This document shows positions 41,570-49,296 of a DNA stretch of 64,000 nucleotides, piece after piece. The stretch's first letter is position 1. Each line of letters begins with the position of its first letter. The position numbers and the translations under genes were made by a program. The notes below the pieces were generated by a model. The model did no database searches and was not told the DNA's origin. It saw only the letters and a list, made by a program, of their open reading frames with translations. Location of the stretch: positions 60,245 to 124,244 of the forward strand of contig JACRCX010000159.1 of NCBI GenBank assembly GCA_016218815.1, in the 5' to 3' direction. This DNA comes from Deltaproteobacteria bacterium. GTDB taxonomy: Bacteria; Myxococcota_A; Polyangia; DRWM01; JAAZOP01.

Positions 41570-41809
41570 CTTGCGCAATTCCTTCGGTCGGACGACTTCC
41601 TCGTTGCCCGCGTAGGTTTCGTCCGCAAGGATCTCATCGCCTACGACCTCGTCGGGCCGCGCTACCAGATCCTCGTGCTCCCCGCAGCCCCAGTCCTTGC
41701 CGCCGCTCATCCCGCCACTGCCCCGTCGGACCCGCCCATCGCCCCCTCCCACATCCGCCACGCCCTGCACGACTTCCTCACCCGGATGGACGAACCCCGT
41801 CGCCCATGA
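41570..41809 (+). pseudogene. Possible gene fragment in the insertion
   Basis: A frame reading FLVARVGFVRKDLIAYDLVGPRYQILVLPA ... SHIRHALHDFLTRMDEPRRP looks protein-like but begins within the P63C promoter region without a credible start. Not assignable to a family. It may be the 3' remnant of a gene replaced by the P63C segment. Confidence 0.3.
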
Positions 41810-42435
41810 CGCCGAGGCGCGCGCCGATCCCTCCCCCGCGCCCCCTCCTGGAAGAAGACCAAGCAGACGAAGAAGACGCCGGAAGAACCTCCACCTCACG
41901 CCTGGTGCACATCGAAGAACTGGATCACGATGGCGTCGCGGAGTGGATCACGGTTAGGCCGCCGCCGAAGTCCGGTCGATGGGCACCGACGAGCGCACGA
42001 TCCGCAGAACGGGTGGACCGTAAGGCGGAGCATCAGCCGACGCAACTCGGGGGCGTCCAGGGGCCGAGTGGCCAGCGTCAAGTACATACGACGTACAGGG
42101 GCAATTGTCGCGCGGCAGCCGAGAATCGGATCGACCCGAAGGGCGACCCGAAGGGCGACCTCGGGCTGATCGCTGGGGCAGCGACCTGCTTACCCGGGCC
42201 GCGTCCTTCAGACCGCGTCCAGCCTTTCCCAACCTGCCGAGGCGATCCAGTTGGCTGCTGTTGCCGCGCCGACTGGTCGCTGCCGCGGAAACGACTCCCA
42301 CGTGGCCATCAGGAAGGCGTCTCTTCGCCAAGCATGCGCCGACGGCGCCTTCCATCGGGGCCCGCGATCCGATAGCGTCTCTACTTCGGAGGCGGGCCGC
42401 CGGTGTCGGAACCGGATCGAACCGAGGAGTGCCCG
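41810..42435. other. Noncoding or decayed stretch in the insertion
   Basis: No supported ORF. Contains two and a half copies of a 12-bp unit GACCCGAAGGGC (42134-42160). The ribosome-binding site GAGGAG of the next gene is at its end. Confidence 0.4.
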
Positions 42436-43383
42436 ATGTCCTACGAGCCTATCGAGTCGGTCGAGGATCTTCTCCGGCTCGTCGTCCCCAACGAGACTGC
42501 GGAATCTGACCGGCTGGAATTCAAGCTCACCTACGAATGGCACGGCCCTGACCGCAGGAGGCGCGCCTTGGAGGCGTGTCGAGACGTGGCCCAGTTCGCG
42601 AACGCCCAGGGCGGTATGATGGTGCTCGGTGTCCCCGAAGTGCGAACCGAGGACGGCCGGCTGGTCGCGGGCGACATCATCGGGTGCTCGGAAATCGACG
42701 GTCTCGTAGGGTGGATCGAACAAGCGATCCTAAACCACCTCCACCCGCGAGACCTGCCGCATTCAGCGCGATCGATCACGCTGGGCGACCGTTCGATCGT
42801 GGTCATCAACGTCGAGCCCTCTCCGCGCCTGGTTGCCGTAGCGTCGGGAGAGCACGGCGAGCTGGAGTACCTGCGACGGGTTGGTACCCACAAGGTGCGG
42901 ATGACCCCGGATGAGGTCGAGAAGGAGATCGCCCGGCGTTCGACGACGTCGGGAATGCCAACGAACCGCAGCATGGCCGCGGACGAATCGAGTCCGCCAG
43001 CATCACGAGCGCTCTCCAGCATCGCCGACAGGCTGAACGGGGTTTTCACCAAGGCCGACCGCGAGCAGCCGATCGACGTGGAGCCGCCGGTGCATCTTCT
43101 CCTCGCTGCTCCAGAGGCCGCGAGGGCTCAACTCGTGGGGCGTCCGACGATCATCCCGCTATACGCCCCAAACTGCCGGCCAATCTGGCGGGAGTTCTCG
43201 GCCGGCCAGATCTCGCTCACGATCTTCGTAGCCGGGATGCTAGCACCGTGCGTCGATGTTCCCGTTGATCTGGTTCGCGCCGCGTGGATCACGAGCGACG
43301 GCCGAGCGGGGTTGTCCCTGGACGTCCGCATCGTCGTTCACCCCATGGGCAGTTCCTCGGCCTTCCACCTCGACCGGCCCTGA
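42436..43383 (+). CDS. AlbA_2 (Schlafen-like) domain protein
   Basis: 315 aa from ATG 42436 (GAGGAG 7 nt upstream); an in-frame GTG at 42403 with GGAGG is an alternative. Residues 10-140 match the AlbA_2/Schlafen fold: ESDRLEFKLTY, RRALEACRDVAQFANAQGGMMVLGVPE, then ERS-like IVVINVEPSPR and YLRRVGTHKVRM. In other proteins this domain binds nucleic acid or acts as a nuclease, often in defence or regulation. The C-terminal half (about 190-315) is a separate alpha/beta region that I do not recognise. Last cargo gene before the right end of the insertion. Confidence 0.8.
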   Translation: MSYEPIESVEDLLRLVVPNETAESDRLEFKLTYEWHGPDRRRRALEACRDVAQFANAQGGMMVLGVPEVRTEDGRLVAGDIIGCSEIDGLVGWIEQAILNHLHPRDLPHSARSITLGDRSIVVINVEPSPRLVAVASGEHGELEYLRRVGTHKVRMTPDEVEKEIARRSTTSGMPTNRSMAADESSPPASRALSSIADRLNGVFTKADREQPIDVEPPVHLLLAAPEAARAQLVGRPTIIPLYAPNCRPIWREFSAGQISLTIFVAGMLAPCVDVPVDLVRAAWITSDGRAGLSLDVRIVVHPMGSSSAFHLDRP

Positions 43384-43547
43384 GACCTCGGCTCGACGCC
43401 AGCCCACCGGGAGCACGATGCCACACGCGAAGACCGGACAGCCCGGATCCGAACCCGGACGCCCGGCGTGGAAGGTGCGACACCCGCCCGAAGCCGGACA
43501 GCGCGGCGGGCTGCGCCGGACGGCGAGGGGCTAATCAGGACAGCACC

Positions 43548-43672
43548 CATTCCTCACTTTCGCGACCGCCTCCGACCGAGTTGCACGGACGCGCCCGCCG
43601 TGCTGAACTGCCGCCCAGAGGTAGCGGAATGTCCGAGCCGACCGGAGCGGTCGATATTCCGATGCGCTTCTC
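43548..43672. repeat. Promoter-plus-leader repeat cassette, copy A (starts with right CATTCCTC)
   Basis: Closely similar to 50458-50588; over the last ~87 bp to GATGCGC I count about 11 differences. It includes TTGCAC-17 bp-TGAACT, AGAGGTAGCGGA, the ATG (43629) and the first ~13 codons of the next gene. The insertion described above entered this repeat. Confidence 0.8.
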
Positions 43673-45380
43673 CTCCCGCGCGCCGATCGGGCTCGATGGC
43701 CGCAAGGGGGGACCGGCCGACTGGATCGTTCTTTTCGCCTGCTTCACGGGCGGCTGCTGGATGTCGCACCCGGGCTGGATCGAGCCCGACGGCGATGCAC
43801 GCGATGCCGTTCACGACGGCGGTGCGGACGCGGACGCCGACGTTGACTCGGGCGCCGACGCCGACTCCGACGCCGACGCCGAAACCGACTCGGACGGAGA
43901 CTCGGATGCGGCGGACGACGCCGCAGCAGAGGACGTCGGTCCGCCGCTGCCCTGCGACTCGCTCGCCGCGGACCTCGTCGTTCCCGACGACTTCCTGACC
44001 ATCCAGGAGGCGATCGACGCGGCGGTCGACGGCCAGTTGATCTGCGTCGAGCCCGGCCTGTACGTCGGCAGGATCGACTTCCTGGGAAAGCGGATCCACG
44101 TCGTCGGCTTCGCCGGTCCGGATGTGACGACCATCGAGCCGGACGGCGCCGGCGCGGTGGTCCGGTTCGTCACCGGGGAGACGGCGGAGACGATCTTCGA
44201 GGGATTCACGGTCCGGGGCGGGCATCCGTCCTTCCTCGGCCTGGATGGCGGGGGAATCTTGGTGGGTTCCGCGTCGCCGACGCTGCGCAATCTGACCATC
44301 CGGGAGAACCGGTCGAGAAATTCAGGTGGCGGCGTGGCGTTGGGGAACTCGTCGGCGACGCTGGTCGGGCTGGAAATCTCCAACAACGAAAGCACCGGGG
44401 CGGGCGGAGGCTTGTCCGCGGGGGCGGGGGGCTCCCCGACCCTCACCGACGTGCGCGTCGTCGGCAACGAGAGCTTTGGCGACGGCGGCGGCGGGCTGTA
44501 CTTCGATCGCGACACGTCCCCGACCCTGATCCGCGTGCGCGTCATCGGCAACGAGAGCTTTGGCGACGGCGGCGGCATGGAGGCGTCCGCCGCCGTCTGC
44601 CGGCTCACGAACGTCGTCATCGCCGGAAATCGAGCCCGCAACGAGGGCGGCGGCATCAAGCTCGACGAGGCTGCGAGCTACCTCGATCACGTTCGCATCG
44701 TCGACAACCAATCCAACCATGCGGGCGGCATCGCCATCACGGATTCGGGCTGGAACGAGGTGCGGCTGACGAACGTCGTGATCGCGGGGAATCACGCCGA
44801 AGGAGCCTCGGGCGGAATGAACGTCAATAACAGCGAAGTCGTCCTCGAAAACGTCGTCATCGTCGGCAACGCATGTTCCGGCCGTTCGGGAGGGGGGATC
44901 CGCAACCATGAGAACCTCGCCCTCACGATGACCAACGTCGTCGTGGCGGGGAATCGGTCGGACCTGGGTGGGGCCGTCGCCAGCGAGCGGTCGTACGATC
45001 CGGTGATCTCCAACTGCGCCTTCTGGGACAACGGCTTCGGGCCGTTCGACGGACTGGCCGACCCGACGGGGCACGACGGCAACATCAGCGTCGACCCGCT
45101 CTTCCTCGATCTCTCCGGGACCGACCCCCTCTTGTGGGACCTGCATCTGCAGGTGGCCTCGCCGTTGATCCACGCCGGGAGCGCCGGCCTGTCGGACCCC
45201 GACGGGGCGCCCTCGTCGATCGGCGCCTACGGTGGACTCGGGGGCGGAGCCTGGGACCTCGACGGGGACGCGGCCGCCGAGTGGTGGCAAGCCGGCGCGT
45301 ACGACCCGGGCGCCTACCCGGCTGCGGGCTGGGACTGCGACGACCGCGACCCCGCCGTGCACCCCGGGTCGGGCTGCTGA
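43629..45380 (+). CDS. Right-handed beta-helix lipoprotein
   Basis: 583 aa. The N-terminal 13 residues (MSEPTGAVDIPMR) are repeat-encoded and shared with the unrelated 50542 protein. A hydrophobic stretch ending FTGGC near residue 39 is a probable lipobox, followed by an Asp/Ala/Ser acidic linker. About 115-480 is a pectate-lyase-type beta-helix: IQEAIDAAVDGQLICVEPGLYVG, then about twelve coils of the form TNVVIAGNRA-x-GGG. Two adjacent coils are a near-exact 42-bp duplication (44450-44490, 44537-44574). The C-terminus (GWDCDDRDPAVHPGSGC) has a MopE-like Cys/Asp end. Surface protein; ligand unknown. Confidence 0.85.
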   Translation: MSEPTGAVDIPMRFSSRAPIGLDGRKGGPADWIVLFACFTGGCWMSHPGWIEPDGDARDAVHDGGADADADVDSGADADSDADAETDSDGDSDAADDAAAEDVGPPLPCDSLAADLVVPDDFLTIQEAIDAAVDGQLICVEPGLYVGRIDFLGKRIHVVGFAGPDVTTIEPDGAGAVVRFVTGETAETIFEGFTVRGGHPSFLGLDGGGILVGSASPTLRNLTIRENRSRNSGGGVALGNSSATLVGLEISNNESTGAGGGLSAGAGGSPTLTDVRVVGNESFGDGGGGLYFDRDTSPTLIRVRVIGNESFGDGGGMEASAAVCRLTNVVIAGNRARNEGGGIKLDEAASYLDHVRIVDNQSNHAGGIAITDSGWNEVRLTNVVIAGNHAEGASGGMNVNNSEVVLENVVIVGNACSGRSGGGIRNHENLALTMTNVVVAGNRSDLGGAVASERSYDPVISNCAFWDNGFGPFDGLADPTGHDGNISVDPLFLDLSGTDPLLWDLHLQVASPLIHAGSAGLSDPDGAPSSIGAYGGLGGGAWDLDGDAAAEWWQAGAYDPGAYPAAGWDCDDRDPAVHPGSGC

Positions 45381-45469
45381 GATAGGCTTCCTCCACCAGC
45401 GACTCCTCCACCAGCGACTCCGCCGCCGGAAACTTGGTCCTCCGCCCGCCCATCCTCTAGAACCGACCC

Positions 45470-46294
45470 GTGCGAGGCTTCGATCGGCAGCTCGGCCCGG
45501 ACTTCCTCGACGGCGTGCCGTTGGCCGCAGGCGTCTACCGGGTGTACGACGGGACCGGAGCGCTCGTGTACGTGGGGAAGGCGAAGAGCCTGCGGCGGCG
45601 GCTCGCGCAGTACCGCAACGCGGGCCGCCGGAAACGCCAGGCGAAGATGCGCGCCATCGTCCGAGCCGCACGGCGTATCGAGGTCACCCCGTGCGCCTCG
45701 CACCTCGCCGCGTGTCTCCTCGAGGCGCAACTCATCCAGGAACACCGGCCCCGCTTCAACGTGGCCGGCGCCTACCACTTCCTCTACCCGTTCGTCGGCC
45801 TGCGCGACCGGGGCGGCGACCTGTGCCTCGGGTACACGACCCAGCCCGACGGCTTCGCGGCGTACGGCCTCCACGGGGCCTATCGGTCCCGCTCGGCCAC
45901 GCGCGCGGCGTACTGGGCGCTCGTCGAGCTGCTGCGCTACCTGACGCCGGCCATCCGCCGTCCGCCCGAGCCGATTCCGCGCTACTCGTTCGTCCGGACC
46001 TTCCGCCGCCTCGCCGCCGACTGGATGGAGTCCCTCGCCGCGTTCCTGCAGGGCGAGGATTCGGGCGTCCTGGGCAGGCTGGCCGTGGCGCTCCTGGCGA
46101 AGCCGGCCGCTCGAGGCCACGCCTCCGAGGTGCAGACCAGCCTCGCGGTCGTCCACGCGTTTGGGAAAGAAGAGATCCGGCCTCTGGCGAACGCGCGCGC
46201 GGCCGCCGGGTACGTTGCCTGGCCGGTGGCGCAGGTCGACCGCGACCCGCTCTTCCTGCGAGCGCGGTACGGAGCCGAGGACCAGGTCGCGTAG
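45470..46294 (+). CDS. GIY-YIG endonuclease-domain protein
   Basis: 274 aa from GTG 45470. The N-terminal 85 residues form a UvrC-type GIY-YIG nuclease: GVY (21-23), YVG (34-36), then KSLRRRL and the metal-ligand segment LLEAQLIQEHRPRFN. The C-terminal 180 residues are basic and unassigned. No UvrC UVR or RNase H-like domains are present, so this is not excision nuclease UvrC itself; bacterial homologues are stand-alone GIY-YIG proteins (Cho-like or of unknown role). A 17-bp tandem duplication (CGACTCCTCCACCAG) precedes it. Confidence 0.85.
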   Translation: MRGFDRQLGPDFLDGVPLAAGVYRVYDGTGALVYVGKAKSLRRRLAQYRNAGRRKRQAKMRAIVRAARRIEVTPCASHLAACLLEAQLIQEHRPRFNVAGAYHFLYPFVGLRDRGGDLCLGYTTQPDGFAAYGLHGAYRSRSATRAAYWALVELLRYLTPAIRRPPEPIPRYSFVRTFRRLAADWMESLAAFLQGEDSGVLGRLAVALLAKPAARGHASEVQTSLAVVHAFGKEEIRPLANARAAAGYVAWPVAQVDRDPLFLRARYGAEDQVA

Positions 46295-46406
46295 GGACGC
46301 GAAGCCGCAGGCGGGAACAACCGGCGGTCCATTTGACCGCCGGGCCCGCCCGCGTCACTCTGTCGCGCGGCGCCCGCGACCCGCGCCGGACGCAGGGAGG
46401 ACGACG

Positions 46407-47483
46407 ATGCCACGGCTCCAGACGCTTCCCCATCGGTGTCCATCGGTGTCCGTCGGTGGTTCCCTCCTGCTGTTCTCCTTGCTCCTGTCCCCCTCCCTCG
46501 GCTGCACCTCGAACGCGGCGGACGACGACGAGGCCGGAGACGAGGTGAGCGACGCGATCGACGCGGAGCACGTCTCCGACGGGCGGGAGCGTCCGGCGGA
46601 GGAGGAGGTCTCGGTGCCTCCCAATCCGATCGCGCCCGAGCGTTACGACTGCACCGCGCACGACGACCCGCCGCCGGATCGTACGAGCCCCATCGCGTGG
46701 GACTGCCTCCTGGACCCGACGTGTCGCGAGCGGTTCATCGTCGGCCACCGAGGCGCGGGCGGCGACTTCGGCGTGGTCGCGCCCGAGAACTCGCTGGCCG
46801 CGTTCCGGGCCGCGATCCTGATGGCCGCGGACTACCTGGAGACGGACCCGCGAGTCACGACCGACGGGGAGGTGATCCTCTTCCACGATCCGGAGGTCGA
46901 CCGCGTGATGAACGGCACGGGCTCCATCGGGACCATGACGTTCGCCCAGGTCCGCGCCCTCTCGTTCCAGACCGACAAGTACGAGGGCGACTTCTCGTGC
47001 GAGCGCATTCCCACCCTGAGGGAAGCGATCGCCCTGAGCCGCGACCGGTCGATCCTGATGCTGGACATGAACAAGACCGACGACGTCGAGGCGGTGGTGG
47101 CGGTGATCCAGGAGGAGGACGCGGTCGACCAGGTGATCTTCGATACCTCGAGCCTGGACAAGATCGACCGCGCGCTGGCGCTCGAGCCGGGCTTGGCGAT
47201 CCAGATCCGCCCCGACACGGCGGCGGACATCGCGTCGCAGGTGGAGCATTTCGCGCCGCGCATTCCGACGATCGTCGAGCTGGAGGCGGGCATCCTGGAG
47301 GAGGGCGCGCCGATCGTGCACGCCCTCCCCTCCCGCGTGACGATCGACGTCTTCCTCAGCGCCGATCTGCGCGCCGTGTTCCTCGGCGATGTCGCCGCCT
47401 ACGTCACCTGGTACGACGACGGCGCGGACATGCTGATGACCGAACGCCCGTACCTCGCCGCCATCGCCTTGGGCCGCCTGTAG
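46407..47483 (+). CDS. Lipoprotein glycerophosphodiester phosphodiesterase
   Basis: 358 aa; ATG 46407 has AGGGAGGACG upstream. Lipobox SLGC near residue 33 with an acidic linker. From about residue 110 a GDPD/PI-PLC TIM barrel: GHRGAGG, APENSLAAF, LETDPRVTTDGEVILFHDP (acidic metal ligands and catalytic His), later LMLDMN. It would hydrolyse glycerophosphodiesters to glycerol-3-phosphate and an alcohol in the envelope. The first 25 codons include the CATCGGTGTC 10-bp repeat, which forms part of the signal peptide, as in the 32457 lipoprotein. Confidence 0.9.
   Translation: MPRLQTLPHRCPSVSVGGSLLLFSLLLSPSLGCTSNAADDDEAGDEVSDAIDAEHVSDGRERPAEEEVSVPPNPIAPERYDCTAHDDPPPDRTSPIAWDCLLDPTCRERFIVGHRGAGGDFGVVAPENSLAAFRAAILMAADYLETDPRVTTDGEVILFHDPEVDRVMNGTGSIGTMTFAQVRALSFQTDKYEGDFSCERIPTLREAIALSRDRSILMLDMNKTDDVEAVVAVIQEEDAVDQVIFDTSSLDKIDRALALEPGLAIQIRPDTAADIASQVEHFAPRIPTIVELEAGILEEGAPIVHALPSRVTIDVFLSADLRAVFLGDVAAYVTWYDDGADMLMTERPYLAAIALGRL
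46425..46467. repeat. CATCGGTGTC 10-bp repeat encoding a signal peptide, copy 2
   Basis: Three units at 46431-46460 with the same CTTCCC and TTCCCTCCTGC flanks as 32475-32517. Confidence 0.85.
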
Positions 47484-47525
47484 CTCCGTCCACGCGACGC
47501 AGGGGCAGGGCGCGACCGGTAGCTG

Positions 47526-48131
47526 CTATCCGCGTTTCGAGTTCGGCCCTGGCTCCGGCTCGACCCTGGCCCACAGCACGCCCAGGTCCAGTTCGATCGC
47601 ATCGAACGGTTCGGCACGCACCTTGACGTCGCCCCGCCACGTCGCGACCAGCCGGTACGTCGGCCCGTCGAGCCGCAGGACCTCGAGCGTGCGCAGCAAC
47701 GGATCGAGCAGCCAGACGTGCGCCACGTGCTCGCGCGCGTAGATCGGCACCTTCTCCGCGCGGTCCACGTCCGCCGTCGAAGGAGAGATCACCTCGCAGG
47801 CCCAGTCGGTCGCAAGCGTGACGTAGGCCGCCCTCGGAACCACCGGCATCCGCTCGTTCCGCCATCCGGCAAGATCGGGGACCACGATGTCCGGCTCGGG
47901 CCCGAGATGCAGCTCCGGCTCGCCGAGAATCAGCCACCCCCCCGGCCCCCCACGACCGCGCGAGAACGCCGGAACGAGCTGCCCGCCCAGCTCCGAGAAC
48001 GCGAGCGCGTGAGGAAATGCCGGACGAGGGTGAAGATGCAGCACACCGTCGAGCACCTCGGCCACCATGTTGGAAGGCGCATCCAGGACGTCCTGGTACG
48101 TCGCACGCTTGCGGGCCGCGGCGACCGTCAT
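47526..48131 (-). CDS. Uma2-family (DUF820) putative endonuclease
   Basis: 201 aa from ATG 48131. Matches the Uma2/DUF820 family: MVAEVLDGVLHLHPRPA, EPDIVVPDLAGW, CEVISPSTADVDRAEKVPIYAREHVAHVWLLDP, the PD-(D/E)xK-like acidic and Lys residues of the fold. Members are widespread, often in many copies, and their substrate is not established. Its start lies 42 bp from the GGCAAGGAGTAC direct repeat bounding the four-helix cassette, so that insertion may have landed in its promoter. Confidence 0.88.
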   Translation of the reverse strand: MTVAAARKRATYQDVLDAPSNMVAEVLDGVLHLHPRPAFPHALAFSELGGQLVPAFSRGRGGPGGWLILGEPELHLGPEPDIVVPDLAGWRNERMPVVPRAAYVTLATDWACEVISPSTADVDRAEKVPIYAREHVAHVWLLDPLLRTLEVLRLDGPTYRLVATWRGDVKVRAEPFDAIELDLGVLWARVEPEPGPNSKRG

Positions 48132-48172
48132 CGCGCTGACTATAGGCAGGACCCGATGGGGAGGCAAGGAGA

Positions 48173-48824
48173 GGCAAGGAGTACCGATGTTTGGTGTCCA
48201 CGTCGGTCCCGACGAGGGCCCGAGCAACGGGAGGCCGGGAGGACGCGAAAGAGGGCAGTGGCAGAGGGAAGGGAATGTGGATGCCAAGACATGCAATCGA
48301 AAACCGGAAACGGGCACCGGAAGATGCGAAACGGGGACAAGCCGCGGCGGAAGTCGGCAGGTCCCAAGCGGAGTTCGAGCGGCACCGGGCACGGAGGCGG
48401 GGACGATGAAGGGCGATGACATCGCGGAGCGGCTCGAGACGCTCGCCGTGCGCGCACTGGGAGTCGCCAAGGCGCTGCCGAAGACGCTGCCCGGGCGGCA
48501 CGTGGCGGGGCAGTTCCTGCGCTGCGGAACCTCGGGCGGGGCGAACTCCGAAGAAGCCCGCGGCGCGGAGAGCAAGGCGGACTTCATCCACAAGTTGTCC
48601 ATCATCCTGAAGGAACTTCGCGAGTCCCGCTACTGGCTGCGGGTCATCGCCCGCGCTCGCGCCCTTTCCGTTTCCCATCCTGCGTTGCCCGTCCTGCGTT
48701 GCGCCCTGCCGCTCCCGTTTCCGGTCTTCGATTGCATGTCTTCGCATTTGCATTGCCCCCCGCCCCCGCCCCGCCCGGCGCTGATGTGGACACCAAACTT
48801 CGGAGGAGTACGGGCAAGGAGTAC
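48173..48824. mobile_element. Cassette with inverted arms and 12-bp direct repeats around a four-helix-bundle gene
   Basis: GGCAAGGAGTAC occurs at both 48173-48184 and 48813-48824. Inside these, inverted copies of TTTGGTGTCCAC (left 48190-48201; right complement 48789-48800) and AAGACATGCAATCGAA-ACCGG (left 48286-48307; right complement 48721-48742) flank the gene. The left arm is longer than the right. This resembles the IVS elements that carry S23-type four-helix-bundle ORFs in 23S rRNA genes, but here it lies between protein genes. Confidence 0.6.
48406..48657 (+). pseudogene. Four-helix-bundle (S23/IVS-type) protein gene, 3' end lost
   Basis: From ATG 48406 about 84 residues match the family: DIAERLETLAVRALGVAKALPKTLPG, then HVAGQFLRCGTSGGANSEEARGAES and FIHKLSIILKELRESRYWLRVIARA. 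Normal members are about 115-125 aa with one more helix and a stop. Here the frame runs on into the right inverted arm and stays open for hundreds of codons (to 50358), so the end has been replaced. Related proteins include Avd of diversity-generating retroelements, but no reverse transcriptase or template repeat is present here. Confidence 0.7.
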
Positions 48825-48870
48825 GGCAGGATCGACGGGGGCATTCCTCGTGCTCTGCCGTCGGGACGGG

Positions 48871-48990
48871 CGCTCAGCCCCGGCAGTCGGTACAGGAGGA
48901 CCCCTCACGCACGGGGGGTGCGTCGCGCCAGGCGTCGTCGGTCAGCACGTAGCGGAACCAGACCAGCGGGTCGATCTCCGGGTCGCCGGT
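48871..48990. repeat. 120-bp repeat encoding a C-terminal tail, copy 1
   Basis: About 92% identical (my count) to 52076-52195, including the stop codon. Encodes GDPEIDPLVWFRYVLTDDAW and a GSSCTDCRG end. Confidence 0.88.
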
Positions 48991-49152
48991 GCCTTCGACG
49001 ATCTCGGATGGGCCGAACTCCGAGCGGTATCGGATGTCCCCATCCGGGTTCACTTCGAGGAACGTGCTGGTCCGCGTGTCTTTCGTCGTGGGAAGGGCCT
49101 TGACGAGACCGGCCGGCAGTCCGGGGAACGAATTCAGCCCCGACACTTCCAT
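48874..49152 (-). CDS. Small hypothetical protein carrying the duplicated C-terminal tail
   Basis: 92 aa from ATG 49152; no good ribosome-binding site, so the start is uncertain. The last ~38 residues are almost identical to the tail of the class V aminotransferase at 52079, while the first ~54 (LVKALPTTKDTRTSTFLEVNPDG, IRYRSEFGPSEIVEG) are unrelated to it. Either a genuine small protein that shares a tail module, or the 3' end of a decayed gene. Function unknown. Confidence 0.45.
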   Translation of the reverse strand: MEVSGLNSFPGLPAGLVKALPTTKDTRTSTFLEVNPDGDIRYRSEFGPSEIVEGTGDPEIDPLVWFRYVLTDDAWRDAPPVREGSSCTDCRG

Positions 49153-49296
49153 CGAGGTCTCGGAGGTCGTGACGATCGTCTGCCGGAGGCCGGCGGGCGG
49201 GTGCAGGCGGAGCGGGCGGCGCGGCGAGACGGATCCGTGCGATCCTCTGCCAGACGCCCAAGGGCCCGCAGGAGGACGGAGGTGTCGAATCGAGCG

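Larger units (their letters stand above)
39584..43547. mobile_element. Insertion bounded by terminal inverted repeats and target-site duplication
   Basis: Ends are GGTGCTGTCC (39584-39593) and GGACAGCACC (43538-43547), perfect 10-bp inverted repeats, directly flanked by CATTCCTC on both sides. The interior is visibly lower in GC than the rest of the window. Several further TGTCC boxes lie near both ends (left: 39621, 39660, 39681; right: 43436, 43496), as in elements with multiple transposase-binding sites such as IS21 or Tn7 relatives. Cargo: a 74-aa protein, a P63C-domain protein, a short fragment and an AlbA_2 (Schlafen-like) protein. No transposase recognised, so it is either non-autonomous or of an unrecognised type. 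Confidence 0.75.

Noticed and set aside
42134..42160. 12-bp GACCCGAAGGGC units as an iteron origin
   Set aside because: Only two and a half copies, no replication protein or AT-rich region beside them.
44450..44574. 42-bp direct duplication in the beta-helix gene as a mobile repeat
   Set aside because: It matches two successive structural coils of the helix and is explained by internal coil duplication.
45470..46294. UvrC excision nuclease
   Set aside because: Only the GIY-YIG domain is present; the UVR and RNase H-like domains are absent and the protein is less than half the length.
48406..48657. Diversity-generating retroelement (Avd-like four-helix protein)
   Set aside because: No reverse transcriptase, template repeat or variable-repeat target is visible in the flanks.
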